A DNA stretch of 64,000 nt from Prorocentrum cordatum (GCA_963575745.1 CAUYUJ010003670.1:74001-138000), one strand, 5' to 3'. Shown: positions 10,681 to 21,437, counted from the stretch's first letter. A program made the numbers and translations. The notes: a model not told the origin generated them from the sequence alone.

Positions 10681-11569
10681 CAGGCCGGCGCGGGCGCCGT
10701 CGAGAAACGACCCTCCACGGGGCGAGGCGCGCGACGGCCGCCCGAAGACGGAGGTGCCAAGAACTTCTGTTTCTCCGTTGCAAAAACACGGCGCCTGCCT
10801 GCGACGGGGCCGGCGCAGATGGCCTCGCGCTGCAAAGTGCGGCTTCTTTGCTGACCCAGGCGGGCGCTGCGAGCTGGGCAGCGGCCGCCGCTGCGCCCGC
10901 GCTGCGTCTGGCACCGAGGCCCCCGAGAGGAGCCCTAGCCGCGCCTGCAGTCGTGGCGGCCGCAACAGGAGGTCCTCCCCGGACGTGCGGGGGATAATCG
11001 ATGCCCCCCGCGCGGGGGGCGCCGGGGCTCGCGGAGTCCGAGGGGCCGCGGGTGGCCCCCGCGACGATCCCACTCCCCTTCGCGGGGCGGCAGCCGCGGG
11101 CGCAGTCGAGAATGTTCGCCCGGCAGCAGCAGCAGCGGCGGCAGCAGCGGGCGGTCGCCCTCGACGCGCTGCAGGAACCTCTCACCTGCAGCGCCGCGAC
11201 GTGGCCAACGACGAGACCGAAAATGCGCGATTCATGACGAGACCTCGTGCCGCCGCGGAACCACGTCGCCGCTTGCGCGTCGACATCGACGTCATCACCT
11301 GCCCCGTGCCCGAGCGGCACCTGGCCAAACGGCGCGCTGACGCCAGCGAGGGTGGCCCCTTGTTGCGCCCGACCCGTTGCCGGACTGGTGGCTGCAGGGC
11401 CGCGCCGAGGCGCTCCAAGCTTGTCGGCGCGAGGCGCAGAAGTGGCGCGATGACCTTGCTATCCCAACCAGACTTACCGCGGCGCCAGCTTTGCCGTCCG
11501 ACGACGGCCCATCGTCGGTGGAAACATCCACGGCCGAGTCTACCGCGCCGACGCGGTCAACGGCAGCGT

Positions 11570-11991
11570 TGTCGCGGATGTGGATCTTGGACAGTGGCTC
11601 TGCTCGTCGCATCCAGGACAAGGCCGACCTCGCACTGCGCGGAACCACCGACGCGCGCATGGGGCGCGATCATATTTTGAACGCAACCAGTGGTGACCAT
11701 ATCGTCAATGAGCACATGCAACTGCATTTCCCATGCGTTGGGCTATCCTGGTCCGCCTTTGCGATGGGCGACTGACCTTCGGTGCTGTCAGTGGGTCGAT
11801 TGGTGCAAGATGTTGGCTTTCGACGACTGCGGGGTCCACGACTGGGCTACTTTTTGCGGGGCGCACAGGGCCAATGGTATAAGGCTGCCGTGCGTGACCG
11901 CATCCCAGAGTTCGACTTCAACGTCCTCGAATGGATGCCAACGCCCAAGTTGTTCGTCACGTCGCAAGCGCCAGGGCGCCCACGACACTAG
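11570..11991 (+). pseudogene. Copia retropepsin-like protease region
   Basis: The frame ending at 11775 contains MWILDSGSARRIQDKADLAL: the D-S-G active-site triad of a retroviral-type aspartic protease within a W-I-L-D-S-G-S-A context. About 70 codons later a different frame (11782-11991) gives LSVGRLVQDVGF and then a Trp/Tyr-containing segment ending VRDRIPEF, which follows the protease in related elements. The frame change between them is a frameshift. The protein would have processed the gag-pol polyprotein; this copy is inactive. Confidence 0.65.
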
Positions 11992-12099
11992 CGGCAAGGT
12001 GAACGCGCTGATCAGTGCCCATGCATGTGTTGGTGCTGCAAAAACACGGAGAACCCTCCGCCTCCAATGCCGGCAAGTGATCGGCCACAACCGCGTCGT

Positions 12100-12330
12100 G
12101 ATCATTGCCCGCGCAGGCGAGTTCGGGTTTCATATATTGTGGAGCAGTCATCTCAGAGCGCGATTGGATTGCGGAGACATTCCAACAGGAACAAACGCAA
12201 CTCACATATGCTGGGACAAATTTCAGGTTGCAGATATGGTGACAAAGCACTTTGAACCCAAGAAGGCTCACCTTTGGCAATATTCACAGGAGCCGTCGCT
12301 CGCTCTCCCTTCCAGAGCCCCAGATGCCGA
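12100..12330 (+). pseudogene. Copia RNase H C-terminal tail
   Basis: The frame reads GTNATHICWDKFQVADMVTK followed by HFEPKKAHLWQ. The V/L-A-D-(M/I)-V/L-T-K signature is the end of the RNase H domain in Ty1/copia polyproteins. It follows the protease segment by only about 200 bp, so integrase and reverse transcriptase have been lost. Upstream residues of this frame do not show the catalytic acidic residues. Confidence 0.5.
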
Positions 12331-12625
12331 GAAGACAACGGAGATCGCTAAGACTGCTGGGCCTGTCGTAGCTGTTGCTTGCCCTCCGTTTTCCTCTCTC
12401 GGTCCTCCATCCGATTGCGTGCGTGGGTTGTCAAAGATCCCTCTCGCCATGGCTCATGGGGCTCCAATCATCTGGAGCTCATTGCATTGCGGAAGTTGTG
12501 GGGCGACACGATCGCGGCCGATGTGTCGCTTCAGGGATATCTTCAATCGACAGTCCCGTTGTGACCGGATCGGCCAGACGACAGTCCCGCGCATGCACGG
12601 TGACCCGTTGCATCTATCTCCACGG
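12331..12625. other. No gene seen
   Basis: Transition between the copia RNase H tail and the next coding-like relic. No feature is supported. Confidence 0.35.
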
Positions 12626-14158
12626 CTGACGCCAATCTGCCTCCGCGCCCATCTGCAGAGATCGATGCCGAGGGATCCTCTGAGTCCCCAGGGCCCAGGC
12701 TGGGCCCGGGAAGCTCCGCTTCCGCGGCCGCTCCCGCCCAGGGCCAAGTCGTCGATGCACTCCGTGCGGACCTTAATGCTCTCCTCCAGGATGTCGGGAG
12801 GGCCGCGAAGGAGACCGCCCTCGTGGAGCAGACAGCAGATCATGGCCGATTCTTTGCACTGGTTCAGGACGCCAACCTCGCGGATACATCGCGATGGGCG
12901 GTCTCCCCGAGCAGATGACCGATAGGGGATGCGAATCTCTTTCCGCCGATCTGGCCACCGATGGCGCTCGCGCGATCCCCGATCAGGCCCTCCGTGATCT
13001 AGGTCGCGAGTTGAGCGCCGGTGGAAGCACCCGCGAGCGGATTGGGGCACTGGCCCAGGCAGGAGCGCCCCAAATCCAGACTGATAAGCGGTGTTGCCAG
13101 AAATGCTTCCGCGACCCCCTTGCCAATTTCGATGGGCACACCTGCAGGATGCGTGCGAGCACTCTCCGGATCGGGGAGGCGGGCTAGGGTGAAGTTGATT
13201 TCGTTGCAGGCGTCAACAGTTGGGTCCGTGACAATCTGAATCCGTTGCACGCCGCCGCGTCAGCAGTTGCATCCGCAGACGTCAGCACCATGCTCGCAGG
13301 TCAGAGGTCCAACGACGCAGCTCAGAAGAACAATCTCAGAAAGCTCGCCAGGAAGGCCACGATTAGGTATCATAGGTGGGTTGCCGCAGCAAGCCCGTCT
13401 GCACGCGCGTGCCGCATGGCCGATGATCGCGTCGATGAAGCAGATGTGGCAGCGGTCATGTACCATCCGCTCCGAAAATTGCATTGCGCTTCCAGGAGTG
13501 TCCTGTCTTCTGGCAGCAGATGACACATGAGCGCTTCATGAAAGGCCAGCGACCTTGCAGACTCGAATACATGCAATGGGCCATGTGCCTGCGTGCGGAG
13601 AGTATGGCTAATGGCTATGCTGGACGTAAAGTTGCAGCAACTGGTGCGATGACTCGTGCTGAGCGCATATCAAAGGGGCTCGTGACCTTCTCCACTCCGA
13701 AGGGGGAGGACACAGGTCAGGACCGCGCGACCTTGGCGCAGCTCAGAGCGAGGCATCGCGCTGGTCCGACCACGAAGGGGGGCAAAGCCTTCTGCAAGGG
13801 GATCGATCCTGCCACCAAGCCGCGCTCTACCCCACCGCCGGCACTTCCACCGCCGCGCTGCGATGGGCCTGCCATGGGCGCTTCCTTCGCCTCGGGCGCG
13901 GCGACTTCCAGCGGCCCTGCTCCTGGCAACGCAGACTTGGGTGGCGGGGCTGCAGCAGCTGCCGCGCCGATCGCGGCGGGCGCGCGGAGGCCGATTGCGC
14001 CGCCGCGCCGGCCGCGAGGCTCGCAGCGCATGACCGGCAATCGTACTCGGAGCGGCACTCGCAGGGCGCTCCCAGAAGGCGTGGTGGTCAAGCACTCCCG
14101 TGGCTACGCATGCCGCTACTGGTCGTATTGCCAAAGCAACTGGGTCTATATGGATTAG
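12626..14158 (+). pseudogene. Unrecognised coding-like relic with several frame changes
   Basis: Stretches with plausible protein composition occur in successive frames on the plus strand: VVDALRADLNALLQDVGRAA and EQTADHGRFFALVQDANLAD (about 12750-12890), a Lys/Arg-containing stretch NNLRKLARKATIRYHRWVAA (about 13330), and a longer open frame 13484-14158 with MTRAERISKGLVTFSTPKGE and a Pro/Ala/Arg-rich C-terminal part. No known domain is visible. Its position right after a copia element and its broken state suggest a second retroelement ORF or part of the first. A host gene remains possible. Confidence 0.3.
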
Positions 14159-16640
14159 AATGATAGTGCGTATATTTTGGTTGATACTCTTAGTATCCGT
14201 ATTTTTTGAAGAGTTTGACAATCGTGGAAATCGCATATGGGATCGTGAGAACGACGACCCAAATATGTTCAAGATGTAAATGATTCGACTGATGCACATG
14301 GTGTCCTTCAGTTGGTATTTGAATGCATGCTGTGATGACATGTATTATTGTGTCAAAGGCAGGCGCTGCAACTCTGCATACTGGTTTGGTGGCATCAAGG
14401 GCATGCACGCACCTGGGCAGGTCGCCCGCTGCAGATTATCTTTTGAACAGAGTCGTAGACGACCTTAGCATCTTCATTTTCGTGGGATGTGGGTTACCTG
14501 TCGGTCCGACACACGCTAAGCATACTTCCTATGACACATGGTCTGTTAATGTTGGGCGATTATATTATCCACACAGAACGATGTTGGATCTATGTGATAT
14601 GTATGTTGGGACCTGGGGTGCCCCCGTGACTGAATGGCTTGTGCTGGTATCAGTTTGATCTGTTGTTGTCGCAACTTTGATCGCTTGCGTCGTCTTGAAT
14701 GTGTTATCTGGGTAGCTTCTCACCCGCATGTCTCGAGATGCTGATTTTCAGCGCCCGGCCAGCCCTGATATTGATTCGTTACTTTGTTATGGTGCTGATG
14801 CAACTTCGATCGCTCACATATGCTTGAATCCATGTTGTGGGTTGCTTCGCGCCCGCGCATTCTGTCCTGCGTGGAACGCGAATGGGGCATGCGCCTTTCG
14901 CGCGCACCTGCGCGCGGGATTGTGCGCGCTGGTGGAAACAGCTGCGTCGGATGTACTTTGGCAGTGCACTTGGCGCAGAGATCATCTGTTCTTCTCTATC
15001 TTCTCTTGCTCTCCCAACCTCGCAGTCCGTGGAGACGGTGGGTCGTCGAGGTGCGCCGAATCGTTGTTCGGGGGCGCGCCCTTGGCCCGCTAAAGGCGGG
15101 TGTGATCCCCAGAGTGCCCCGCGCTGCGCGGCTGGTCCTTTCTTGCCGCCCAGGTCGAATTGGGCCCCGTTTGGGGGGCGCAGGGGGTGGAAAGAGGCGA
15201 TTTGAGATGCCCTCGCACTTCTGTTCCCGAGTCCCGCCCCTGTCTCCCGCGGGCCCGAGGCCGACGTGGAGCGGGCGGGGTGCGCGGCGGGGTGCGTGTG
15301 TGAAGACCGCTCATTTCCCCTTGCTCTCCATCTATCCGGCTATCTTCTCGGCTCCGGCGCGGGCATCTTGAGCGCCCATATTTCGACGGGCGCATGGGCA
15401 AAAGGGTCTCATCTTTTCTCCTTGTCGTCCTCTACCTACGGACCCCGCGGTAGGTTTGACTCATTGGTCGTTGACCTCCGTTCGCGCCCCCTGGCGGCGA
15501 CGGGGGCTTTCAGCGCTGTAGCTGGTGAAACCCAAAATGCAGAGGAAATGCGAAGCCACCAGACACGTCATCTGGAACGAACAATAATGCCATCCCCGGG
15601 CGGAGGTGGGGGATTCAATCTTTGTAGCTGAAGAGGCCTTGTTCCTGCTGGGCGTGTAAGAACAGGCAAGCTGGGAGAAGTTCGCACTGGAGCTGACGAG
15701 ACCGGATAACAGTCCCAGCGTCGTAGCCGATGAGCCCGCCTGCCCGCCCCTTGGCGCTGAGATCTTGCGCCCCTGACCGCGACGGGGTCTTCTGCCGCTG
15801 CTTGCTGCGCTCTCAGGCCGTGGCTGACCGTGGAATGCGCTTCCCTTCGTCTCTGAGAAGGGCTGAGCCGAACATTGCAACTGCGAGACGTCTGCTCGCG
15901 GCCGCCGCCCAGATGCCCCGGCGCCCCCCGAGCGCCGGCGAGAAGGCGGGGGGCTGGCTGGCGCGGGCGAGTTGGAACCAATAAATGGCCCCGCGGCGCC
16001 GCGCCCACCTGGTGCTGGGAGGGGGTGGGGGGGGGGGGCGGGGTGAGGAAGGGGGCGGGGCGATGCGTGTTCAATGCTAGGAACCAGATGCGTGTTCAAG
16101 ACCAGGAACCAACGCCGCGGGCTTGGCGGGGCAAGCCCGCATTCGGGATCCAGGCTTCGGCCCCGGGGCCGCCAACAAAAGCGGCCTTGGAGGTGACATC
16201 CGCTTCGGGGAAGTGACCGAGAGGCCGGGGGGCCCAGGCCAGGGGCAGCGCGAGGGGCGGGGTAGGCTCGCGTGGGGCGCCTGGGCCCGCAATCGCAGAG
16301 TGGCCGCCGACGCGGGCCTGATGGCCCACCCCGCCTGGGAACGTGAGGGTCTGCCATTGGGCCTCTCTTTCCGATTCGGCGACGATGCGTCGCCGATTTG
16401 AGATGCGACGTCGCGACGGAATCGTTAACAGAGCCCCAGGCCCCATCTTTCTGCGGCCTTTCTCAAGACGACTCGAGCCGCGATGGCCCCGGGGCCCGAG
16501 CGCGGGCGCAAGCTGTCGGCGCGGAGAATTGCGGCGCCCAAAGCCTCGGGCTCGCGCGCCCGAGCGCCGCGCAAGTTGCGCGAGGTGCGGGCGGGGCGGA
16601 TCGTGTCTGATCGCGAGAGTTGCGTTTTTCGGCTGAAAGA
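14159..16640. other. No gene seen
   Basis: The first 500 bp are markedly more AT-rich than the surroundings. From about 15000 the DNA is GC-rich and open in many frames on both strands, which is expected by composition alone. A G-run (about 20 bp) lies at 16020-16045. No domain, RNA gene or splice-bounded exon could be supported. Confidence 0.4.
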
Positions 16641-16644
16641 GGGG

Positions 16645-17250
16645 AGCGAAGCAAGGGGGTCCAATGAGACCCACTCTGTTTAATGCTCTGCTGGAATCAG
16701 TTACGCGTGATCTCCATGATGCTGGGATAAGAGAGGCTTCGGCGCAAAACCTGGGGGCGAACGTCTGACGAACCTCCGGCTCGCTGATGGCATTCTGTTG
16801 ATTGGTGCAAAGCAAGCGCATGTGCGGTACATTTGGGAAGATTTATCATTGCGGGCGTCACAGGCTGGGCTTACGTTGCACATGGCGAAGACAAATCTCA
16901 TGTCTAACGTTGTTGTCCTGAGAGGGGGGGTGCTTGCGCAATCGCACGTGGGCGTCGGTGGGGGCGGGGTGGAAGTGCTCCCATCGGCGGAACCGCATCA
17001 TACCTCGGGCGCAAGCTGTGGTTCCATGGGTTTCACGACGTCGAAATACAATGTCGCATTTCGAGTGGATGCGGGCCTCTGGCAAATTCAAGCCTGCGCT
17101 TTGTAATGAGCGTTATCAGTTGCGGTCCCGGCTTCGCCTGTTTGACGCCGTGGTTTCGTCGACGGTCCTTTACGGGGGCGGCTCGTGGAACATGGCGGCG
17201 GCGAGGGAGACGAGGCTCCTGACATAATTCTGGGAGCTGCTTCAGAAAAT
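16645..17250 (+). pseudogene. LINE-type (non-LTR) reverse transcriptase fragment
   Basis: The plus strand reads RGAKQGGPMRPTLFNALLES, a match to the R-G-(V/C)-(K/R)-Q-G-D-P block of non-LTR reverse transcriptases. After a TGA and a frame change it gives LRLADGILLIGAK, the position of the (F/Y)ADD catalytic box, with the second Asp replaced by Gly. GLTLHMAKTNLM follows, the G-L-x-(L/I)-N-x-x-K-T block. Further on, in another frame, come LRSRLRLFDAVVSSTVLYG and a Trp/Arg/Glu-rich stretch typical of the thumb region. At least two frameshifts, stops and the lost catalytic Asp make it inactive. The N-terminal half and endonuclease are not present. Confidence 0.8.
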
Positions 17251-17940
17251 CATCGCGACGCCACCGATGAGGTCTGTCTCTTCGCATGGCGTGGACGAGC
17301 CATGCTTGGATAGGATCGGCCGTGCAACCCGGGAAGCTGCGGGGGAATTGGAGAAGGCAGGTTTCAAGACACGGGTCAAATTAGGTAAGCTTCGTGAAGT
17401 TGCCCTTCTGCAGAATACAGCCGCCAGCACCGATGGCAGGTGGTCGATCGGCAGCGCTGGATTGGGCGCCGGCCAGGCGCCGGGCGCCGGGCCGCCCGCT
17501 GAAACGCTGGACAGACGACCTGATCTCTTGCAAGTAAGAAGTTGAGGATGTGTGAGAATCGGTGGGTCTGCTTGCCGGCGGCCCGTGCAGGGCGCGCTCC
17601 GGCGCGCTCTCCGGCGTGCAGGGCGCGCTCCCGCTCCCGCTCCCGCTCCAAGCTTCAGGCTTGGCGCTGCCCTTCAATGGGGTCTTCAGTGAGATCAGGT
17701 CGCTGGATGCCCAGGGGTCTCGCCGAGAGGTCTAGATTTACGTGCCGCTCGCCGGGCCCTGTCGCCTCTGGCCCGGCCCCGCCCGCCCTGGCCGCCGCTG
17801 CCAGGTATGTTCTCAGCCGACCTCGCTTTCCCAGGCGCCCGGCGCACGCGGGCAAGCGTGCCATGCGCGTCCAAGGTGCGTTGGGGGGGAGTAGGCGAGA
17901 CAAGGCGTGGCTGCCTTCTGAGAAAGCGCTCCGCGCATCG
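17251..17940. other. No gene seen
   Basis: GC-rich sequence with a short CGCTCCCGCTCC repeat near 17625-17650. It may contain the 3' end of the LINE fragment, but no poly-A or tail repeat is evident. Confidence 0.4.
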
Positions 17941-17961
17941 AGCATTGCGCGGTGCAGCGGC

Positions 17962-18222
17962 ACCAGGAGGAGGGGGGGATGGGGGGGGGGAGGGGGAGGA
18001 GAAGGAGGAGAACAGGAGGAGGAGGAGGAGGAGGAGGAGGAGGAGGAGGAGGAGAGGAGGAGGAGGAGGAGGAGGAGGAGGAGGAGGAGGAGGAGGAGGA
18101 GGAGGAGGAGGAGGAGGGAGGAGGAGGAGGGGGAGGAGGAGGAGGAGGAGGAGGAGGAGGAGGAGGAGGAGGAGGAGGAGGAGGAGGAGGAGGAGGAGGA
18201 GGAGGAGGAGGAGGAGGATTCT
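17962..18222 (+). repeat. (GGA)n microsatellite
   Basis: About 260 bp of GGA/GAG triplets with a few GGGGG interruptions. It lies downstream (in minus-strand terms) of the retrogene. The poly-Glu, poly-Arg and poly-Gly frames are artefacts. Confidence 0.95.
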
Positions 18223-18284
18223 GCTGGATTCTGCTGCCTTGCCACACACGTGGCCCCAATCCATCACCTTTTCTGCAGGCTGGG

Positions 18285-18525
18285 TCGCAGGAGGAACACG
18301 AGCCTCCGCGACCCAAGACGGCCGCCGCAGGAAGAACACGAGCCTCCGCGACGGCAGCGGCGCAGGAGGAACACGAGCCTCCGCGCGAAGAGACAGCCGC
18401 GGGAGGAACACGAGCCTCCGCGACAGCAAACGCCGCAGGAGGAACACGAGCCTCCGCGACAGCACCGACGCAGGAGTGCCGCAGGAGGGCACGAGCCTCC
18501 GCGGCACTCACCACAAGGCCACCTT
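18285..18525 (-). repeat. 25-bp minisatellite in the retrogene 3' region
   Basis: Seven to eight units of GCAGGAGGAACACGAGCCTC plus CGCGAC (plus-strand reading), separated by short variable linkers. They start directly after the stop codon of the minus-strand retrogene, so on that strand they would lie in its 3' untranslated region. Confidence 0.85.
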
Positions 18526-19314
18526 CTAGGGCGGGAGGCCGTGCTTCACCATGGACGCCGTGCGCTCGTCCTCCTCCATGCCCGAGGCAGCGTCGACAGC
18601 ATCGTCAACGGCCGCGTCGAACCAAGCCTGCGCCTCAGCCAAGGCGTTCTTAGCCTGCTCGACGCCGCAGGCCGCCTGCTGCATGGCCTCGTACTTCCTG
18701 GCGGCCGTCAGTTGCTGGTCTTCCTGGTACTCCTTCAAGTTGATGGGTTTGGCGATGCCTTCCTGCTCCTCCTTCTTGCTGCCTAGGTCGTGCTGCCCCA
18801 AGCTCCCGAGCAGCACCGACCCGTCAAGGATGCACTTCACCGCCTTCTCGATCGACTCCATCTTCTGGACCAGGATCTCCGAGACCGAGCTCTGCTGCTG
18901 GAACTTCTTGCCGTCGTCCATCTCGCCCTCCGAGGCCGTCGAGCTGTCCAGCTTGGGAGGGCGCCTGCGACCATGACGCTGGCGCCTCTTCGCTTCTTGG
19001 CCCGTCCTGGGGAGTGCCTCGGCGCCCTCCCCGAACATGTGATGCTCAGCCACGTTGCGCATCGCCCTGTCGCCGCCGTCGACGTACGCCGTCCTGCCTG
19101 GGGCCGCCGCCGCGACCTTCTGCCTGAGTGCAGCTTGGATGCGCTCGACGCGCGCCTGCACCTCCGCCTCCAGCTCCTTCTCCTCGAGCGGGTTGCCGCT
19201 CGCCTAGGCACGGGCCGCACGCCAGAGGCCGACCGCGACCGCCGACACCACCTGGCGCGAGCCACCGGCACGAGCCACCGCCGCGAGGAGCGCCGACGCC
19301 ATCGGGTCGGCCAT
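18526..19314 (-). pseudogene. SL-bearing retrogene, one in-frame TAG; function unknown
   Basis: Reading starts at the ATG at 19314 (MADPMASALLAAVARAGGSR), 34 bp after the relict spliced leader. It meets one in-frame TAG at 19206-19204 after 36 codons, then stays open in the same frame for 225 more codons to the TAG at 18528-18526. The second part begins ASGNPLEEKELEAEVQARVE and contains MDDGKKFQQQSSVSEILVQK and a long Glu/Ala/Gln/Lys-rich helical region with GVEQAKNALAEAQAWFDAAV, so it is probably a coiled-coil protein. No known domain is recognised. The intact frame, absence of an intron and upstream SL plus relict SL indicate a processed mRNA copied into DNA. The single TAG suggests recent loss of function, a sequencing error, or use of a downstream start. 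Confidence 0.7.
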
Positions 19315-19348
19315 GACCGCGGCCCGCCGCGCCGGGGGCTGGCAGGCT

Positions 19349-19363
19349 CTTGAGCCGAAATGG
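19349..19363 (-). other. Relict spliced leader (15 nt)
   Basis: On the minus strand CCATTTCGGCTCAAG directly follows the full SL. It matches the last 15 nt of the dinoflagellate SL with one change (T to C). The truncation point is just after the internal G-T-A-G of the SL. This is the expected product when a new SL is trans-spliced onto the AG inside an older genomic SL copy. Confidence 0.9.
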
Positions 19364-19385
19364 CTTGAGCCAAAATGGCTACGGA
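19364..19385 (-). other. Full 22-nt dinoflagellate spliced-leader sequence
   Basis: The minus strand starts TCCGTAGCC and ends GGCTCAAG; all 22 positions match the known dinoflagellate SL consensus (first base T, an allowed variant). In SL RNA genes a GT donor follows the leader. Here the relict leader follows instead, so this is a retrotransposed mRNA 5' end, not an SL RNA gene. A (TCC)n tract (minus strand) abuts the first bases of the SL. Confidence 0.95.
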
Positions 19386-19441
19386 GGAGGAGGAGGAGGA
19401 GGAGGAGGAGGAGGAGGAGGAGGAGGAGGAGGAGGAGGAGA
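19384..19441 (+). repeat. (GGA)n microsatellite abutting the spliced leader
   Basis: GGA triplets begin at the last bases of the reverse-complemented SL (...ACGGAGGAGG) and run about 57 bp, then G-rich non-triplet sequence to about 19530. Confidence 0.95.
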
Positions 19442-19682
19442 AGAAGGGGGGGCGGGCGGGGCAGGGGGAGGGGGGGTGGGTGGGCTGGGGAAGAGGGTTA
19501 GGGGGTGGGCGGGGGGGGGGGGGAGGGCGCGCGATTTTTCCCAACGCTCCTGCGTTGGGTATTCGTTTTGAATTGCATTGCGGTTGCACATCTCTCGCCT
19601 TCCTTATTCCCCGCCTCCCTCCTTCTCTCGTCTTTCCTGCCTGCCTCTTGCCTCGTTCATCTTGGCGCGCCAGCATGTCTCC

Positions 19683-20330
19683 TACCTCGCCATCGGACTG
19701 GGGCTGCGATCTGCGAAAGTGTCGCCATTTTCGAGGGCTGTTGGGGGTCCAGCGGAGTGGCGTCCAACGCAGAGTTAGATTGGACCTCGCCATCCCTGGG
19801 GGGCTGCGATCCGCGAAAATGTTGCCAGTGGGGGGTCCAGCGGGTGACGTCCTACGCACATTCAGACTAGACCTCGCCATCCCTGGGGGGCTGCGATCTG
19901 CAAAGGTGTCGCCATTTTCGAGGGCTGCCGGGGGGTCTAGCGGCGTGGCGTCTTACCCGGACTCAGAGTAGACCTCGCCATCCCTGGGGGGTCGCGATCT
20001 GCGAAATTGTCGCCGCGTTCGAGGGCAGCCGGGGGCCCAGCGGAGTGACGCCCCACGCAGACTCAGATTAGACCTCGCGATTTTTGGGGGGCTGCGGTCT
20101 GCGAAACTGTCGCCGCCTTCGATGTCTGCTGGGTGGCCAGCGGAGTGGCGTCGTACCAGGATTCAAATGTACCTCTCCATCCTCATGGGGCAGCGATCTG
20201 CAAAGCTGTCGCCGGTTTCGACGGCTGCTGGGGGTTCCAGCGCAGTGACGTCTTACCCGGACTCAGACTTGACCTCGCCATCCCCGCGGGGCTGCGATCT
20301 TCGAAATTGTCGCCATTTCCGAGGTGCAGG
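19683..20330 (+). repeat. 101-bp satellite, diverged array
   Basis: The landmark GACCTCGCCATCCCTGGGGG occurs near 19783, 19870, 19971, 20071, 20170 and 20271, with an initial partial unit near 19686. Spacing is 87, 101, 100, 99 and 101 bp. Each full unit also holds GCTGCGATCTGCGAAA.TGTC, TTTCGAGGGCTGC and a CAGCGGAGTG.CG part. The same satellite, more uniform, is found at 43286-43760. Confidence 0.9.
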
Positions 20331-21035
20331 GCGGGAACCAGAGAGGTTGGCGGGCGAGCCAGGCGTTGACCGCTTCTTGCACGAACCGCCTGTTTTGTTT
20401 ATCTCTCCTGGCGCGCCGCATCAAAGCGGAGCGCTGGCAACGCAGGTGTTGAGCACTTCGGCGATGAAAAGCGCGACGCTTCATTGTCTGGTTGCTTCTC
20501 CGCCTATGTAACCTGACCTTGCCCATGCTCCATCATCTCGCTGCTTCGGCCGAGGTGATTGTTCTTTCGCCCCGATGTGTTCCTTTTGCTTTTCCTTCCC
20601 TGTATAATGCCTCCTGGCCTTTTGTACCTCTGTTTTGCGAGTCGGCCACGCACGCTTCGCACGATAGAGATCGCCCCCTTGCAACCGGCTCTGGCTGTGT
20701 TGCTGTCGCACGATTGCTCGCGCACCTTGTATTTTCCGCGGTGCCGATGGGTTGGGTGCGTCGCAGGGCCATTTTCTGTTGTCGTGTGTTCTCCACTTGT
20801 TCGGGACAGCTGCCCGCCCCTGGCCCGCCTCTCCACGCCCCCATGTCACAGCAGTTTTTGTTGATGGCCCTGGGGCCCGACAGCGGGCCGCGGAGGCCAG
20901 CATCGACGAGGAGGCATCGCGCGTGGATTACCACGTGGGACCTGTTCCGACGCTGCGGATTTTTGACCCCGGCCCAAACAGGCTCGCGTCGTGAAAACAG
21001 CAAGCCGGAAGGCTGGGACCCCCGGTGGCCTTCAC

Positions 21036-21074
21036 CGGGCCCCCGGATTGTCGAGAATCGGCTCGGGACGAAAG
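21036..21074 (+). repeat. Dispersed GGGACCGTCA motif, copy 3
   Basis: Reads CGGGCCCCCGGATTGTCGAG then AATCGGCTCGGGACGAAAG. Confidence 0.55.
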
Positions 21075-21437
21075 ACTGGTCCCAGGGGATGGGTTGGGAC
21101 TTCCTGGGGCCCCGCCCCAAAAAGTCAAGACGCCGCATTTGGATTGTTACCACGTGGGACTTGCTCTAGTACAGGAGCATACCGTAGTCGGGCCTACTCT
21201 TTCTCCAACTTTGAGATGCACTGAACGCAGCGTCCGCGTTGTTTGTGGACGGATCTACCCCGAATGTCTTTGTACACGTGACGATACCCAATGTGCCTAT
21301 AGACGCTTGTGGCTAGAAGGTGAGAGCTGTATTTGGCCTAGGCCCGCGACGTTGGTCATCTAGCAATAGGTCGGCTTTGTCGTTCTTCAGAGCGGATTCC
21401 GATTCCTTGGAAGTCCCAGCCCCTCCCCTGGGATCAG

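Larger units (their letters stand above)
9003..12330 (+). mobile_element. Decayed, internally deleted Ty1/copia-type retrotransposon
   Basis: On the plus strand the order is: a coiled-coil gag-like segment (9003-9524), a gag C-terminal part with a zinc-binding CCCH-like motif (10255-10650), a retropepsin-like LDSGSA site (11580), the SVGRLVQDVGF segment that follows the protease in dinoflagellate copia polyproteins (11790), and then directly an RNase H tail-like ADMVTKHF segment (12230). Integrase and almost all reverse transcriptase are missing, so the element is internally deleted. Several frameshifts and stops separate the parts. No paired LTRs or target-site duplications were found. The assignment rests on family motifs known to me, not on a search. 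Confidence 0.65.

Noticed and set aside
10490-11680. Long Arg/Pro/Ala-rich frame over the first copia element
   Set aside because: Shadow of GC-rich retroelement DNA. The recognisable gag and protease motifs lie in other frames.
15461-16821. Long minus-strand Pro/Arg-rich frames
   Set aside because: Composition-driven openness in GC-rich DNA; equal frames on the other strand and no domain.
19364-19385. SL RNA gene
   Set aside because: The leader is followed by a relict leader and a coding frame rather than a GT donor and SL RNA intron, so it is a retrotransposed mRNA end.
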